Part shown: in pieces, positions 17,805 to 27,307 of the stretch
How the letters are laid out: the number at the start of each line of letters is the position of its first letter
Position numbering within the stretch: position 1 is the first letter of the stretch
Origin: JALOKP01 sp963800865
Lineage (GTDB): Bacteria; Acidobacteriota; Polarisedimenticolia; J045
DNA: 64,000 nucleotides
Assembly (NCBI GenBank): GCA_963800865.1
Contig: CAWDCL010000004.1
Coordinates: 62,001 to 126,000, forward strand
Direction: 5' to 3'
The notes under the pieces: model-generated
Database searches by the model: none
What the model saw: the letters and a program-made list of their open reading frames with translations, nothing else
Told to the model about the DNA's origin: nothing
Position numbers and translations under genes: made by a program

Positions 17805-18986
17805 CTACCGCTCCTTGACCCTCCGGTAGGCCTCCCGGAACGGGATCCCCTCCTCGAGCACCATCCGGCAGGCGCGCTCCGCGTCGAAGAGCGACGGGTC
17901 GATCGCCGCCGCCAGCCGCTCCTCGTTCCAGGCGACCTGCGGCAGCGCGTGCTCGATCACGCGCGCCGTGGCCGAGACGGAGTCGAAGGCCCGGAACAGC
18001 GGCTTCTTGATCAGCTGCAGGTCGCGATGGTAGCCGGAGGGGAGCTTGGCCGTGACCGACAGCACCTCGACCAGCGCGGCCGTCGCCTCGGCGGCGCGGC
18101 CGCGCGCCAGCTCGAAGAGGTCGGGGTTCCGCTTCTGCGGCATGATCGACGAGCCGGTGGTCAGCGCCGCGGGGAGCGCCACGAACCCGAACTCGGCGCT
18201 CGCGAACAGGCAGAGGTCGGCCGCCAGCCGCCCCAGGTCCTGCGCGAAGAGCGCGGCCTCGAACAGCGCCGTCGCCTCGGCCTTGCCGCGCGAGAGCTGC
18301 ACCGCGGTGACCGGCTCGTGGATCTCGCCGAAGCCGAGCGCGCGCGTCGTCGCCTCGCGGTCGATCGGGACCACGGGCACGCCGTAGCCCGCGGCGGAGC
18401 CGAGCGGGTTGCGGTCGGCGCGCCGCGTCGCCGCGCGCAGCCCGGCGGCGTCGTCCTTGATCTCCGAGGCGTAGCCCAGCGCCCAGAGCGCGACGGTGCT
18501 GGGCATCGCGCGCTGCATGTGCGTGTACCCGGGCAGCGGCAGCCGGCCGAACGCCGCCGCGACGCGGTCCAGCGCCGCCTCGACCGCGTCGGCCTCGGCG
18601 GCCAGGCCCGCCAGCGCGTCCTTCAGCCAGAGCCGCAGCGCCGCCAGCACCTGGTCGTTGCGCGAGCGGCCGAGGTGGATCCGCGCGCCCGCCGCGCCGG
18701 CCAGGTCGGTGAGGCGGTTCTCGATCGCGGTGTGGCAGTCCTCCTCTTCGATCGCCACGTGCCACTCGCCGCGCCCGTGGGTCGAGCCGATCTGTCCCAG
18801 CGCGCGGCCGATCGCCGCGTGGTCGGCGTCGGAGAGCAGCCCCTGCGCGTGCAGCATCGCGGCGTGGGCCTTGCTGGCGCGCACGTCGTAGGCGACGAGG
18901 CGGTCGTCGAGCGCGTGGTCCTCGCCGGCGGTGTACGAGAGGACCAGCTTGTCGAGCGGTTCTCCCTTGTCCCAGAGCCGCGTCAT
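17805..18986 (-). CDS. argH: Argininosuccinate lyase
   Basis: It catalyses the last arginine step, argininosuccinate to arginine plus fumarate. The family signature GSSIMPQKRNPD and the segments LGRSRNDQVLAALRLW and GYTHMQRAMPS are present. At 393 residues it is shorter than the usual 450-470, missing part of the C-terminal helical region after FREAYRRVKER. The start ATG at 18986 gives MTRLWDKGEPLDKLVLSYTA and overlaps the argE stop (ATGA, 18983-18986). It is the last gene of the arginine operon. Confidence 0.93.
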   Translation of the reverse strand: MTRLWDKGEPLDKLVLSYTAGEDHALDDRLVAYDVRASKAHAAMLHAQGLLSDADHAAIGRALGQIGSTHGRGEWHVAIEEEDCHTAIENRLTDLAGAAGARIHLGRSRNDQVLAALRLWLKDALAGLAAEADAVEAALDRVAAAFGRLPLPGYTHMQRAMPSTVALWALGYASEIKDDAAGLRAATRRADRNPLGSAAGYGVPVVPIDREATTRALGFGEIHEPVTAVQLSRGKAEATALFEAALFAQDLGRLAADLCLFASAEFGFVALPAALTTGSSIMPQKRNPDLFELARGRAAEATAALVEVLSVTAKLPSGYHRDLQLIKKPLFRAFDSVSATARVIEHALPQVAWNEERLAAAIDPSLFDAERACRMVLEEGIPFREAYRRVKER

Positions 18987-20080
18987 GGCCGTCGGGCCTC
19001 CTGGAAGGCGCGGACCAGCGCCTCGTAGAAGGATGCGCCTTCCCGGACCTCCGATTCCAGCACGTATTCGTCGGCCGTATGGGAGCGCTCGGTGAGGCCC
19101 GGCCCGCACTTGATCGCCGGGATGCCGGCCGCGCCGAGGAAGACCCAGTCCGACACGCCGCGCGAGCCGAAGGTCCGCGCCCCGGGCCGGGCGCGGAGCG
19201 CGGCCGCGACGAGCGGGTGAGCGGGATCGATCTCGACCGGCCGCAGCCGGTCCGAGACGACGCGCAGCTCGCCGCGCACGGCGGCCCGCACGCGGCCGGC
19301 CGTCTCGGCGGGTCCGGGTTCGGGGTTGATCCGCGCGTCGAGCAGGCAGGTCGCCTGCGCCGGGACGGCGTTGCGCGCGGTGCCGCCCTGGACGATCGTC
19401 GGCTCGAGCGTCGGCGGGCCGAGCAGCGGGTGCGCCGGGCCGAGATCGACGGCTTCGAGCGCGAGCAGGTCCTGCGCCAGCTCGCGGATCGCGTTCCGCG
19501 CGCCGAGCGCGCGGCCGTGCGCGGCGTGGCAGGCGTCGCCGGTCGCGGTCAGCTCCATGACCAGCAGCCCCTTCTGCGCGACCGCGACGTCGAGCCCCGT
19601 CGGCTCGCCCACGACCGCCGCGGCGGGGACCATCCCGCGGCGCGCCAGCTCCGGCAGCAGCGCCTCCGTCCCCTTGCCGCCGACCTCCTCCTGCGCGACG
19701 AGCGTCAGCAGCAGGCCGCCGGCCGCCGCCTCCGGCCGCGCGGAGAGCCGCAGGAACGCGGCGATCATCGCGGCCACCGAGGCCTTGGCGTCGTTCGAAC
19801 CCAGCCCGTGCACGCGGCCGTCGATCACCGTGACGTCGTGCGGTCCGCGCGACCAGCCGGCGCAGGCCGGCACGGTGTCGAGGTGCGTGTTGAGGCAGAA
19901 GAAGGGGGCCGCGCCGGACCGCGCGACGAGGTTGTCGCCGATCCGCTCGGCCTCGACGCCGCGCGCCGCGAACCAGCCCCGCAGGTGCTCGACGAGCGGC
20001 CCCTCCTGTCCCGAGAGCGACGGGATCGCCACGATCTCGCGGTGCAGCGCGAGCAGTTCGGCGTCGGAGAGGGCCGTCAC
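18983..20080 (-). CDS. argE: M20-family acyl-amino-acid deacylase (ArgE-type)
   Basis: This is a 365-residue zinc-dependent deacylase. Metal-binding segments are CLNTHLDTVP, GLGSNDAKASVAAM and LVAQEEVGGKG; VGEPTGLDVAVAQKG follows. The start is GTG 20080, overlapping the argB stop as GTGA (20077-20080), and the stop overlaps the argH start. Given the neighbouring acyl-ornithine transcarbamylase, its likely substrate is N-acetyl- or N-succinyl-citrulline rather than N-acetylornithine. That is inference from pathway context. The reading frame is intact, unlike the five genes upstream. Confidence 0.88.
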   Translation of the reverse strand: MTALSDAELLALHREIVAIPSLSGQEGPLVEHLRGWFAARGVEAERIGDNLVARSGAAPFFCLNTHLDTVPACAGWSRGPHDVTVIDGRVHGLGSNDAKASVAAMIAAFLRLSARPEAAAGGLLLTLVAQEEVGGKGTEALLPELARRGMVPAAAVVGEPTGLDVAVAQKGLLVMELTATGDACHAAHGRALGARNAIRELAQDLLALEAVDLGPAHPLLGPPTLEPTIVQGGTARNAVPAQATCLLDARINPEPGPAETAGRVRAAVRGELRVVSDRLRPVEIDPAHPLVAAALRARPGARTFGSRGVSDWVFLGAAGIPAIKCGPGLTERSHTADEYVLESEVREGASFYEALVRAFQEARRP

Positions 20081-21012
20081 AGGGCCTGCTCTCCGGGCGA
20101 CAGCTCCGCGCGGTCGCGCACGACCAGCGTCCCGGCCCCCTCGTTGGTGAAGACCTCGACCAGCAGCGACAGCGGCTGCCGGAAGCCGACGATGTGGACC
20201 CGCTTCACGCCGCCCAGGATCGCGCCGCGGGCCGCGTTGACCTTGGGGAGCATCCCGCCCTCGAGCGCGCCGTGCCCCTCGAGCAGCAGCAGGCCCGGCA
20301 GGTCGATGTAGCTGACCAGCGAGCCCGGATCGTTGCGGTCCTCGAGGATCCCCGGCACTGTCGGTCAGGAAGATCAGCTTCTCGGCGCCCAGCGCGCAGG
20401 CGATCGCCGAGGCCACGGTGTCGGCGTTGACGTTGAGCACGTTCCCGGCGTCGTCGGCGCTGAGCGGGCTGACGATCGGGACGAAGCCGGCGTCGAGCAG
20501 CCGCTCGCAGCGCCGGGCCGTCGACCGACATCACGTCGCCGACCTCGCCGTAGTCGATCGTCGTCCGGACGCCGTCGACGATCGTCTCGACCGGCGCGCG
20601 TCGGCGGGCGCGGACGATCCCGGCGTCCACGCCCGAGACGCCCGACCGCGGCGATTCCCGCGGCGCGGCAGGCCGCGAGGACGGCCGTGTTGACCGTGCC
20701 GTTCATCGTCATGATCGCGACCTCGAGCGTCTCGGGGGTCGTGACCCGGCGGCCGCCGACGATCCGCGTCGGCAGGCCCAGGCGCTCGGCGAGCGCGGTC
20801 GTCTGCGGGCCGCCGCCGTGGACGACGACCAGCCGGATGCCCAGCTCGGCCAGCACGCCGACCTGCTCGACGACCTTGCGCATCGACTCCGCGTCGGCGA
20901 CCGCCTCGCCGCCGAGCTTCAGCACGAAGACCCGGCCGCGGTAGAGCCGGATGTAGGGGAGGGCGCGCAGCAGCGCACCCATCGTCGCGTCGCGATCGTG
21001 CGGGGTGTTCAC
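20077..21012 (-). CDS. argB: Acetylglutamate kinase (three apparent +1 frameshifts)
   Basis: It phosphorylates N-acetyl- or N-acyl-glutamate. Conserved segments appear in order but in different frames: VFVLKLGGEAVADAESMRKV, LVVVHGGGPQTTALAERLGL, AIMTMNGTVNTAVLAA, then GEVGDVMSVDG, NVNADTVASAIACALGAEKL, LIFLTD and finally GGMLPKVNAARGAILGGVKR. Extra bases near 20640, 20517 and 20359 account for every switch. The corrected protein is about 310 residues, normal for ArgB. The GTG start at 21012 has GGGAGGAAGAG upstream and overlaps the argF stop as GTGA. As sequenced, the gene could not make full-length enzyme. Confidence 0.85.
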
Positions 21013-22022
21013 GCTCTCTTCCTCCCGAGCATCTCGACCAGCAGCGCCTTCTGCGCGTGCAGCCGGTTGCCGGCCTGCGGGACGACGACGCTGCGCGGGC
21101 CGTCGAGCACCTCGTCCGACGACCTTGACGTTGCGGCGCACCGGCAGGCAGTGCATGAACTTCGCGTCCGGCTGCGCGGCGTCGAACCACGGCTCGCCGA
21201 CGCACCACTCGGCGCGCAGCGGGGCGCGCAGCGCGGCCTCCTCCGCGGGGCGGCCGTAGTGCTGCGGCGCGGCCCACGACTTGGCGTAGAGGACGTGCGC
21301 GCCGTCCATCGCCGCGCGCCGGTCGGCCGTCGTCTCGACCGAGCCGCCGGCCTGCGAGGCCAGCTCGCGCGCGCGGTCCATCACCGCGCCGGGCAGGTCG
21401 TACCCCTCGGGCCGCAGCACGACGACGTCGCATCCCGCGCCGCGCCGCCATGCTCAGCGCCGACGCCGGGACCGCGTAGGGGAGCGGCTTGGGGTGCCAG
21501 GCCCACGACAGGACGAAGGTCCCGTCGGCGCGGGATCTCGAAATCGTCGAGCGTCTTCCAGTCGGCGAGCGCCTGGCAGGGGTGCGAGACCGCCGACTCG
21601 AGGTTGACGAACGGCACCGGCGAGAGCCGCGCCATCGCGCGGATGACGCCGTCGTCGAGGTCGGCGGCCAGGTCCTTCCCCTCGGCGAAGCAGCGCACGC
21701 CGAGCGCGTCGCAGTACTCGGCCAGCACCGGGATCGCCTCGCGGACGTGCTCCACCGCGTCGCCGTCCATCACCGCGCCGTCCCGCGTCTCGAGCTTCCA
21801 GCTGCTCTGCCCGGGCGAGATCACGAAGCTGCTGCCGCCGAGCTGCGCGATGCCGGCCTCCATCGAGGCCAGGGTGCGCAGCGAGGGGTTCATGAAGACG
21901 AGGCCGACGACGCGGCGGGCGAGCGCGTCGGAGAGCGGGTGGGCCTCCAGCTCGCGCGCCCGGTCCAGCACGTCCTCCAGCTGCTCGTCGGACAGGTCGG
22001 ACAGGTCGAGAAAGCGCTTCAT
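21009..22022 (-). CDS. argF': N-acetyl/succinyl-ornithine carbamoyltransferase (three apparent +1 frameshifts)
   Basis: Its sequence follows the acylated-ornithine transcarbamylases rather than classical OTCase. It has FMNPSLRTLASMEAGIAQLG in place of the STRTR loop, SSWKLETRDGAVMDGDAVEH, SPVPFVNLESAVSHPCQALA, LSWAWHPKPLPYAVPASAL, VLYAKSWAAPQHYG and KFMHCLPVRRNVKV. SWKLET with VMDGD resembles the succinylornithine enzyme of Bacteroides, as I recall that family. Acetyl versus succinyl preference is unresolved. Extra bases near 21530, 21433 and 21117 shift frame; the corrected length is about 336 residues. The start overlaps the argD stop (ATGA, 22019-22022). Confidence 0.85.
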
Positions 22023-23207
22023 GCCGGGATCTCCGCGAGCGTGGCGACGAGCTGGTCGACGTGGGCGTCTTCGAGGACGAGCGGCGGGAGCAGGCGGACG
22101 ACGTGCGGATCGGCGCTGCCGCCCGCGAGGATGCCGCTGCGCGCGCAGCTCGGCGAGGATCTCCCGCGCGGGGCGGGCGGTGCGCAGGCCGCAGCAGGAA
22201 GCCCATCCCCTGCGTGGCGACGACCGGGCCGACGACGCACTCCGCCGCCAGCCGCTCGCCGAGAGCCGCCGCACCCGCGGCAGCAGCCCGTCGCTCTCGA
22301 TGACGTCGATGACGGTCTCGATCAGGGCCGCCGCGAGCGGGCCGCCGCCGAAGGTCGTGCCGAGCTCGCCCTTGCCGCAGCGCGCGGCGAGCCGCTCGGT
22401 GAGCAGCATCGCGCCGGCGGGGAAGCCGCCGGCGAGCCCCTTGGCCGTGGTGAGGATGTCCGGCGTGATGCCGAGCGCCTGCGCTGCGAAGGGCCAGCCG
22501 GTGCGCCCCATCCCGCACTGGACCTCGTCGAAGATCGAGCAGCGCGCCGGCGCGCGTCGTCTCGCGGCGCGCGGCCTCGAGGAAGGCGCGCGAGAGCGGC
22601 CCGCGCACCGGCCACTCCCTGCACCGGCTCGACGATCACGGCCGCGACGTCGGGAGCCATCGTGCGCCCGATCGCGGCGGCGTCGTTGAACGGGACGAAG
22701 GTCACCTCGAACGGCGCTCGCGGGAAGCCGTACCACTTCGCGCTGCCGGCGGTGACGGCCGCCGGCGGCGGCGGTGCGGCCGTGGAACGCCCCCTCGACC
22801 GCGACGACGCGCGGTGCGGCCGGTCGTGCGGAAGGCGACGCGCAGCGCGTTCTCGTTGGCCTCGGCGCCGGAGTTGACGAAGAAGGCGCGCGTCAGGCCC
22901 GGGGGGCCGAAGGCGACCAGCCGCTCGGCCGCGCGGCGGCGGACCGCGAGCGGCGACCAGGTTGCTCTGGAAGAAGAGCGTCCGCGCCTGTGCGTCGCAG
23001 CGCGGCGACGAGGCGCGGGTGGGCCTGCCCGAGCAGCGCGACGGCGTGGCCGCCGTAGAAGTCGAGGTACCGCGTGCCGTCGGCCGCCTGCAGCCAGGCC
23101 CCCTCGCCGCCCACGATCTCGAGCGGAAGCTGGTCGAAGACGTCGAGCAGCGCCGGGCCGTCGAGGCCGGTGCTCGCGGCGAACGGGAGGTTCGTCGATC
23201 CATCCAT
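22019..23207 (-). CDS. argD: Acetylornithine aminotransferase (about nine apparent indels)
   Basis: This is a class III PLP aminotransferase that converts acyl-glutamate semialdehyde to acyl-ornithine. Family segments are recoverable in order across frames: YLDFYGGHAVALLGQAHPRL, RTLFFQSNLV, FFVNSGAEANENALRVAF, VVAVEGAFHGRTAAA, AAVIVEPVQG, IFDEVQCGMGRTGW, LTTAKGLAGGFPAGAML (with the PLP lysine in TAKGL) and GTTFGGGPLAAA. Frame changes fall near 22997, 22948, 22815, 22763, 22615, 22536, 22261 (two extra or one missing), 22188 and 22139. With these removed the protein has about 392 residues, the normal size. It starts two bases past the argC stop. Confidence 0.85.
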
Positions 23208-23208
23208 G

Positions 23209-24291
23209 TCAGTACCAGCCCAGGCCCGGCAGACGCAGGCCCGTGTCGTCGGGAAGGTCGAACAGGCGGTTCAGCCACTGCACGCCGCCGCCGGCCGCGC
23301 CCTTCACCAGGTTGTCGATCGACGGAAAGGAGAACTGCCGTCCGGCCGCGCGTCGCGACCCCGATCCGGCAGCGGTTGGTGCCGACGACCTCGGTCAGCC
23401 GCGGCGGCGCGGTCGAGACCGAGACGAACGGCGCGTCGCCGTAGAACGCTGCGAGGCGCTCAGCCAGCTCGCCCGCGGACATCTCGCTCGCCAGCGCCAT
23501 CCGCAGCGTGGCGTGGATGCCGCGCACGAACGGACCGGAGTGCGGCACGAAGGCGACCTCCGGCTCGACCCCGCCGGTCGCGCGCGAAAGCAGGCGCCGC
23601 ATCTCCGCCTCGTGGCGGTGGGCCAGCGGGGAGTAGGCGTGGAGCGACGAGCGGCGCTCGGGGTGGTGCGTGATCGCCGACGGCGTGCGGCCGCTGCCGG
23701 AGCTGCCGGTGACCGCGGAGACGAAGATCTCCGCCGCCGGCTCGGCGAGCCCCAGCGCGAGCAGCGGGTAGGCGGCGAGCGTGACGGCGGTCGTGAAGCA
23801 GCCGGGCTGGGCGGCGAAGCGCGGTGTCGGGCCGTGCCAGTGCTCGGGCACCGCGCAGACGAACGTCGCGGCGCGGTCCGGCGCGCCGTGCGGGCGGCCG
23901 TAGATCGCCTCCCACCGCGCGGCGTCGTCGAAGCGGAAGTCGGCCGACAGGTCGACCACGCGGACGTCCATACCGGCGCGCTCGATGCGGCCGAGCAGCG
24001 TGTTGAGCAGCGCGGCCGTCTCGCCGTGCGGGGTCGCCGCGAGCAGGCCGAGCGGGACGCCGGCGCCGGAAGCTGCGGCAGGTCGTCGATCCGCGAGAAG
24101 GCGAGCGCGTCGAGCACGGTCCCGGCGAGGTGCGGGAAAGCCCGCACGACCGGCTCCCCGGGCTGGCTCGTCGAGGCGACCGCGGCCACCGCGAAGCGCG
24201 GGTGACCCGCGAGCAGGCGCAGCAGCTCCCCGGAGACGTAGCCCGTTCCGCCGAGGACCACGACCGGGATCGGGTCGGTCGCGGCAGGCAT
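23209..24291 (-). CDS. argC: N-acetyl-gamma-glutamyl-phosphate reductase (two apparent frameshifts)
   Basis: It makes acyl-glutamate semialdehyde with NADPH. The Rossmann start VVVLGGTGYVSGELLRLLAG, the catalytic-Cys segment QPGCFTTAVTLA and VTGSSGSGRTPS are present, with HSGPFVRGIHATL further on. The start at 24291 is chosen for GGAGAGG six bases upstream; two other in-frame ATGs lie further upstream (24309, 24318). Frame changes near 24068 (one missing or two extra) and near 23341 (one extra). The corrected protein is about 360 residues, ending LRLPGLGWY. Confidence 0.85.
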
Positions 24292-24310
24292 CGCGTGCCT
24301 CTCCGTCATG

Positions 24311-25415
24311 TCAGGCATCGCGGGCCTCGCCGTCGCCGGAGCTGTCACCGCCGCTGCGCCGCGCGCCGGCGAGGGGGAGCCGCTCCAGGACCGCGTCGGC
24401 CAGCCGGTCGGGATCGGTCCGCGCGTTGATCGCGGGCACGCCGGTCTCGCGCTCGACCAGCCGCACCCCCGCGGCGTTGTCGGTGGCCGGGCCGGTGACC
24501 ACGGTGGCGTCGGTGCGGTGCCGCTCGCGCAGCAGCCGCACGCCGCCCCACGCCGCGACCGGGTCGTTCGCCGCCAGCACGACCGCCTGGAAGTGCGACG
24601 CGACCGGCGCGTCGTCGAGGATCGCGTCGACGCCGTAGAGGCCGATCAGCCCGTCCCCCAGCTCGAGCACGATGACGTCCGGCCGGTCCGCGGCGAGCCG
24701 CGTCAGGAGCGTGCGCGCGACGCGCGGCGCGACCTCGGGGGTCGTGGTCACGACGCCGAGATCGGTGAAGATCAGCGTCTTCGACGCGCCCGCGTCCTCC
24801 ATCGCCAGGATGTCGCGCCGCAGCGAGACGCCGGTCGCCTTGCCGGCCGCGACCTTGAGGCCGCGGTGCGCGAAGGCCTGGATCAGCGAGCAGGCCGCCT
24901 GCGTCTTGCCGGCATTCATGCAGCTGCCGACGACCGCGACGACCGGGATCCCGTCGACCTCCAGCCGCTCCTCGAGCGGCGAGCGCCCCCTGCCCGATGT
25001 GCGCCGGGACGCCGACGCGCTCGCCGAGGAACGGAAAGTGCAGCGCCTGGCCCAGGACCTCGCACTCGAACGGCTTGCCGAGGTCGGGGTTGACGCTGTC
25101 GCAGATCCCGATCACCCCCCCGATGTTGAGCAGGTGCACGACGTCGCCCGGCGCGACGCTCTCCGGCAGGTAGCCGGAGTAGCCGAACAGCGCCTTGCGG
25201 TGGCCGAGCGCGCCGACCACGACGTCGCCTGCCTTGACCTTCGACATCCGGCCGGAGGGCAGCTCGAGCTGGTTGTAGGTGCTCTTCGAGGTCAGCACGC
25301 GCACCGCGACCACGCCGCCCTCGACGGCGGGGATCTCGGGCGCGAGCCGCAGCTCGCGGGACAGCCGGCAGTTGAGCGTGACCGAGCCGATCTTGTCGAC
25401 CAGGACCTTCTTCAT
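24311..25415 (-). CDS. P-loop NTPase of unknown function in the arginine operon (one apparent +1 frameshift)
   Basis: I do not recognise the family with certainty. About 367 residues remain after removing one extra G in the run near 24988. Residues 1-140 are beta-rich (MKKVLVDKIGSVTLNCRLSR, GRMSKVKAGDVVVGALGHRK). The rest is a SIMIBI-like P-loop domain with Walker A VVGSCMNAGKTQAA, resembling MobB or dethiobiotin-synthetase-type folds. Asp-rich candidates for the other NTPase motifs are DLGVVTTTP and VIVLELGDGLIGLYG. It sits between argG and argC with a 19-bp gap to argC, so a role in arginine metabolism or its regulation is plausible but inferred. No stop separates its frame from the 3' end of argG. 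Confidence 0.75.
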
Positions 25416-25464
25416 CGCGGGGTCCCGCCATCGTACCGGCCGCCGGCAGGGTCGGTCGGGCCGC

Positions 25465-25592
25465 CACGGAGGGCGGCCCCTACAGACTTCCGATCGCGCG
25501 CCCCGTAGGGGCCGGCCTCCGTGCCGGCCCGCTCCGTGCCGCGCCCGCTCCGTGCCCGCCTCCGTGCCGGCCCGCGCCGTGCCGGCCCGCGC
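25465..25592. repeat. Palindromic and tandem GC repeat at the argG 3' end
   Basis: Five imperfect copies of a 15-bp unit, CTCCGTGCCGGCCCG, run from about 25518 to 25590. Next to them, CACGGAGGGCGGCCCCTAC (from 25467) and GTAGGGGCCGGCCTCCGTG (from 25505) form an inverted repeat. This resembles dispersed REP-like elements of GC-rich genomes. The argG frame is open straight through it. Confidence 0.65.
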
Positions 25593-26784
25593 CGCGAGCA
25601 TCCCCGGCAGCGCGAGCATGCGCGAAAAGCCGCGCGCGTCGTCGGCCGTCCACTCGCCGGCCGCCTCGCCGTAGACGGCGCGCGAGGCGGCCTTCAGCGA
25701 GAACGGCGACGCAACCCCCTCCACGAAGAGCGCGCCCGGTCGCAGCAGCACCCGCACCTCGCCCGTCACGCGCTCCTGCGTGCTCGCGAAGAGCGCCTCG
25801 ATGTCGCGGCAGGCCGGGTCCAGGAACTGCCCCTCGTGGACGAGATCGCCGTAGACCGCTCGCGAGCTGGTCCTTGACCCGCTGCTGCCGCCCCGTGAGC
25901 ACGAGCTTCTCCAGCTCGCGGTGCGCCGCGATCAGCAGGTGCGCCGCCGGGGCCTCGAAAGCCACGCGCCCCTTGAGCCCGAAGATCGTGTCGCCGAGGT
26001 GGATCCCGCGGCCGATGCCGTAGGCCCCGGCCCGGGCATTGAGATCCTCGATCAGCGTCACCGGCTCCTGCGGGTTCCCGTCGAGCGCAACCGGCACGCC
26101 TCGCTCGAAGGCGACGGTCAGGGCGACCGGCACCCGCGGGATGTCGAACGCCCGCTTCGTCATGACCCAGGCGCTCTCCGGGATCGAGGCGATCGTGTCG
26201 GTCGTCTCGCGGCCGCCGATCGTGCAACCCCAGAGGCCGAGGTTGATCGAGTAGGCCCCGCGCGCCGCCGGCCACTCCACGCCGTGCCGGCCGAGGTACT
26301 CGATCTCCGCCTCGCGCGAGAACCCCTCGTCTCGGATCGGCGCGATGATCTCGAGCTCCGGCGCGAGCGTCCGCAGCGCGACCTCGAACCGCACCTGGTC
26401 GTTGCCGGCCGCGGTGCAGCCGTGGGCGACGGCGGTCGCGCCGAGCGCGCGCGCGACCTCGGCCACGGCGCGGGCTTGCAGCCCGCGCTCGGCCCCGACG
26501 CACAGCGGGTACATCTGGCCGCGCAGCACGTTCCCCGCGATCAGCCAACGCAGCGTCTCGTCGAAGAAGGCGCGCCGCGCGTCGACGGTCCGGTGCTCGG
26601 TCGCGCCCAGGGCGCGGGCGCGCTCGGCGAGCGCCTGCCGCGCCGCGTCGTCGAGGCCGCCGGTGTCGACGGTGACGGTGACGACGTCGCGGCCGGTGGC
26701 CTCGCGCAGCCATGGCACGCAAAAGGAGGTATCCAGGCCCCCGCTGAAGGCGAGGACCACGGGTGCGGTCTGTTTGTCAGGCAC
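25585..26784 (-). CDS. argG: Argininosuccinate synthase (one apparent frameshift, 3' end uncertain)
   Basis: It joins citrulline and aspartate with ATP. The N-terminal PP-loop VVLAFSGGLDTSFCVPWL is characteristic; AYSINLGLWGCTIGG, DTIFGLKGRVAFEAPAAHLL and HRELEKLVLTGRQQRVKDQ follow. The start is GTG 26784 with GGAGGG upstream, overlapping the argR stop by eight bases. An extra base near 25860 shifts the frame; afterwards VYGDLVHEGQFLDPACRDIE continues. Family homology ends near MLALPGMLAARAG, which sets the end given here. No stop follows in that frame: it runs through the GC repeat into the P-loop gene at 25415. Either the stop was lost to an indel or the two are fused. Confidence 0.85.
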
Positions 26785-27286
26785 GGGCCGATTCCCTCCG
26801 GACGAGTTGCGCGAGGCGGGCCTCGACGCGCGCCTGCGCGGCGCGGCCGGGGGTCGCGATGAACAGGGTGTCGTCGCCGGCCACGGTGCCGACGACTTCG
26901 GGCCAGCGCGCGGCGTCGATTGCAATCCCGACGGGTGAGGCCGCGCCGGGTGGCGTCTTGACGACGAGCAGGTGCGGGCCGGCGGGGGCGATCTCGCGGA
27001 GAAACGAGACGACCGCGGCCAGGCGCTCGCCGGCGGCCGGGGCGGGCGCCCCGCCGGGGCGGCCCGGCGCGGCGGCCTCGGCCAGCCGCTCGAGCGCGAC
27101 GTAGCGGCCGTCGACCTTGGCCACGCCCAGCTCGGCGAGGTCGCGCGAGACGGACGACTGCGTGACGCGGAAGCCGCGCCGCTTCAGCCGCCGGACGAGC
27201 TGCTCCTGGCTCTCGACCGCCTCGGCGTCGAGGATCGCGCGGATCGCGTCCTGTCGCTCGCGCCAGTTCTCGCCGTTGCGTGGCAC
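26777..27286 (-). CDS. argR: Arginine repressor ArgR
   Basis: This 169-residue protein has the N-terminal winged helix of ArgR (RRLKRRGFRVTQSSVSRDLA, then ELGVAKVDGRYVAL). The C-terminal hexamerisation and arginine-binding domain contains HLLVVKTPPGAASPVGIAID and GTVAGDDTLFIATPG. An extended Pro/Gly/Ala linker (about residues 70-85) is unusual but common in GC-rich genomes. It is the first gene of the operon, overlapping argG by eight bases, so it should autoregulate the whole arginine pathway in response to arginine. Confidence 0.93.
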   Translation of the reverse strand: MPRNGENWRERQDAIRAILDAEAVESQEQLVRRLKRRGFRVTQSSVSRDLAELGVAKVDGRYVALERLAEAAAPGRPGGAPAPAAGERLAAVVSFLREIAPAGPHLLVVKTPPGAASPVGIAIDAARWPEVVGTVAGDDTLFIATPGRAAQARVEARLAQLVRRESARA

Positions 27287-27307
27287 CCGCCGGCCTCCTC
27301 ACGGAAT

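Noticed and set aside
20077..25415. Programmed frameshifting in arginine genes
   Set aside because: There are too many sites, no slippery heptamers in common, and similar +1 events occur in unrelated genes.
20077..26784. Arginine operon as true pseudogenes
   Set aside because: All active-site and family segments are conserved between indels, gene overlaps and ribosome sites are intact, and no nonsense or missense decay is evident.
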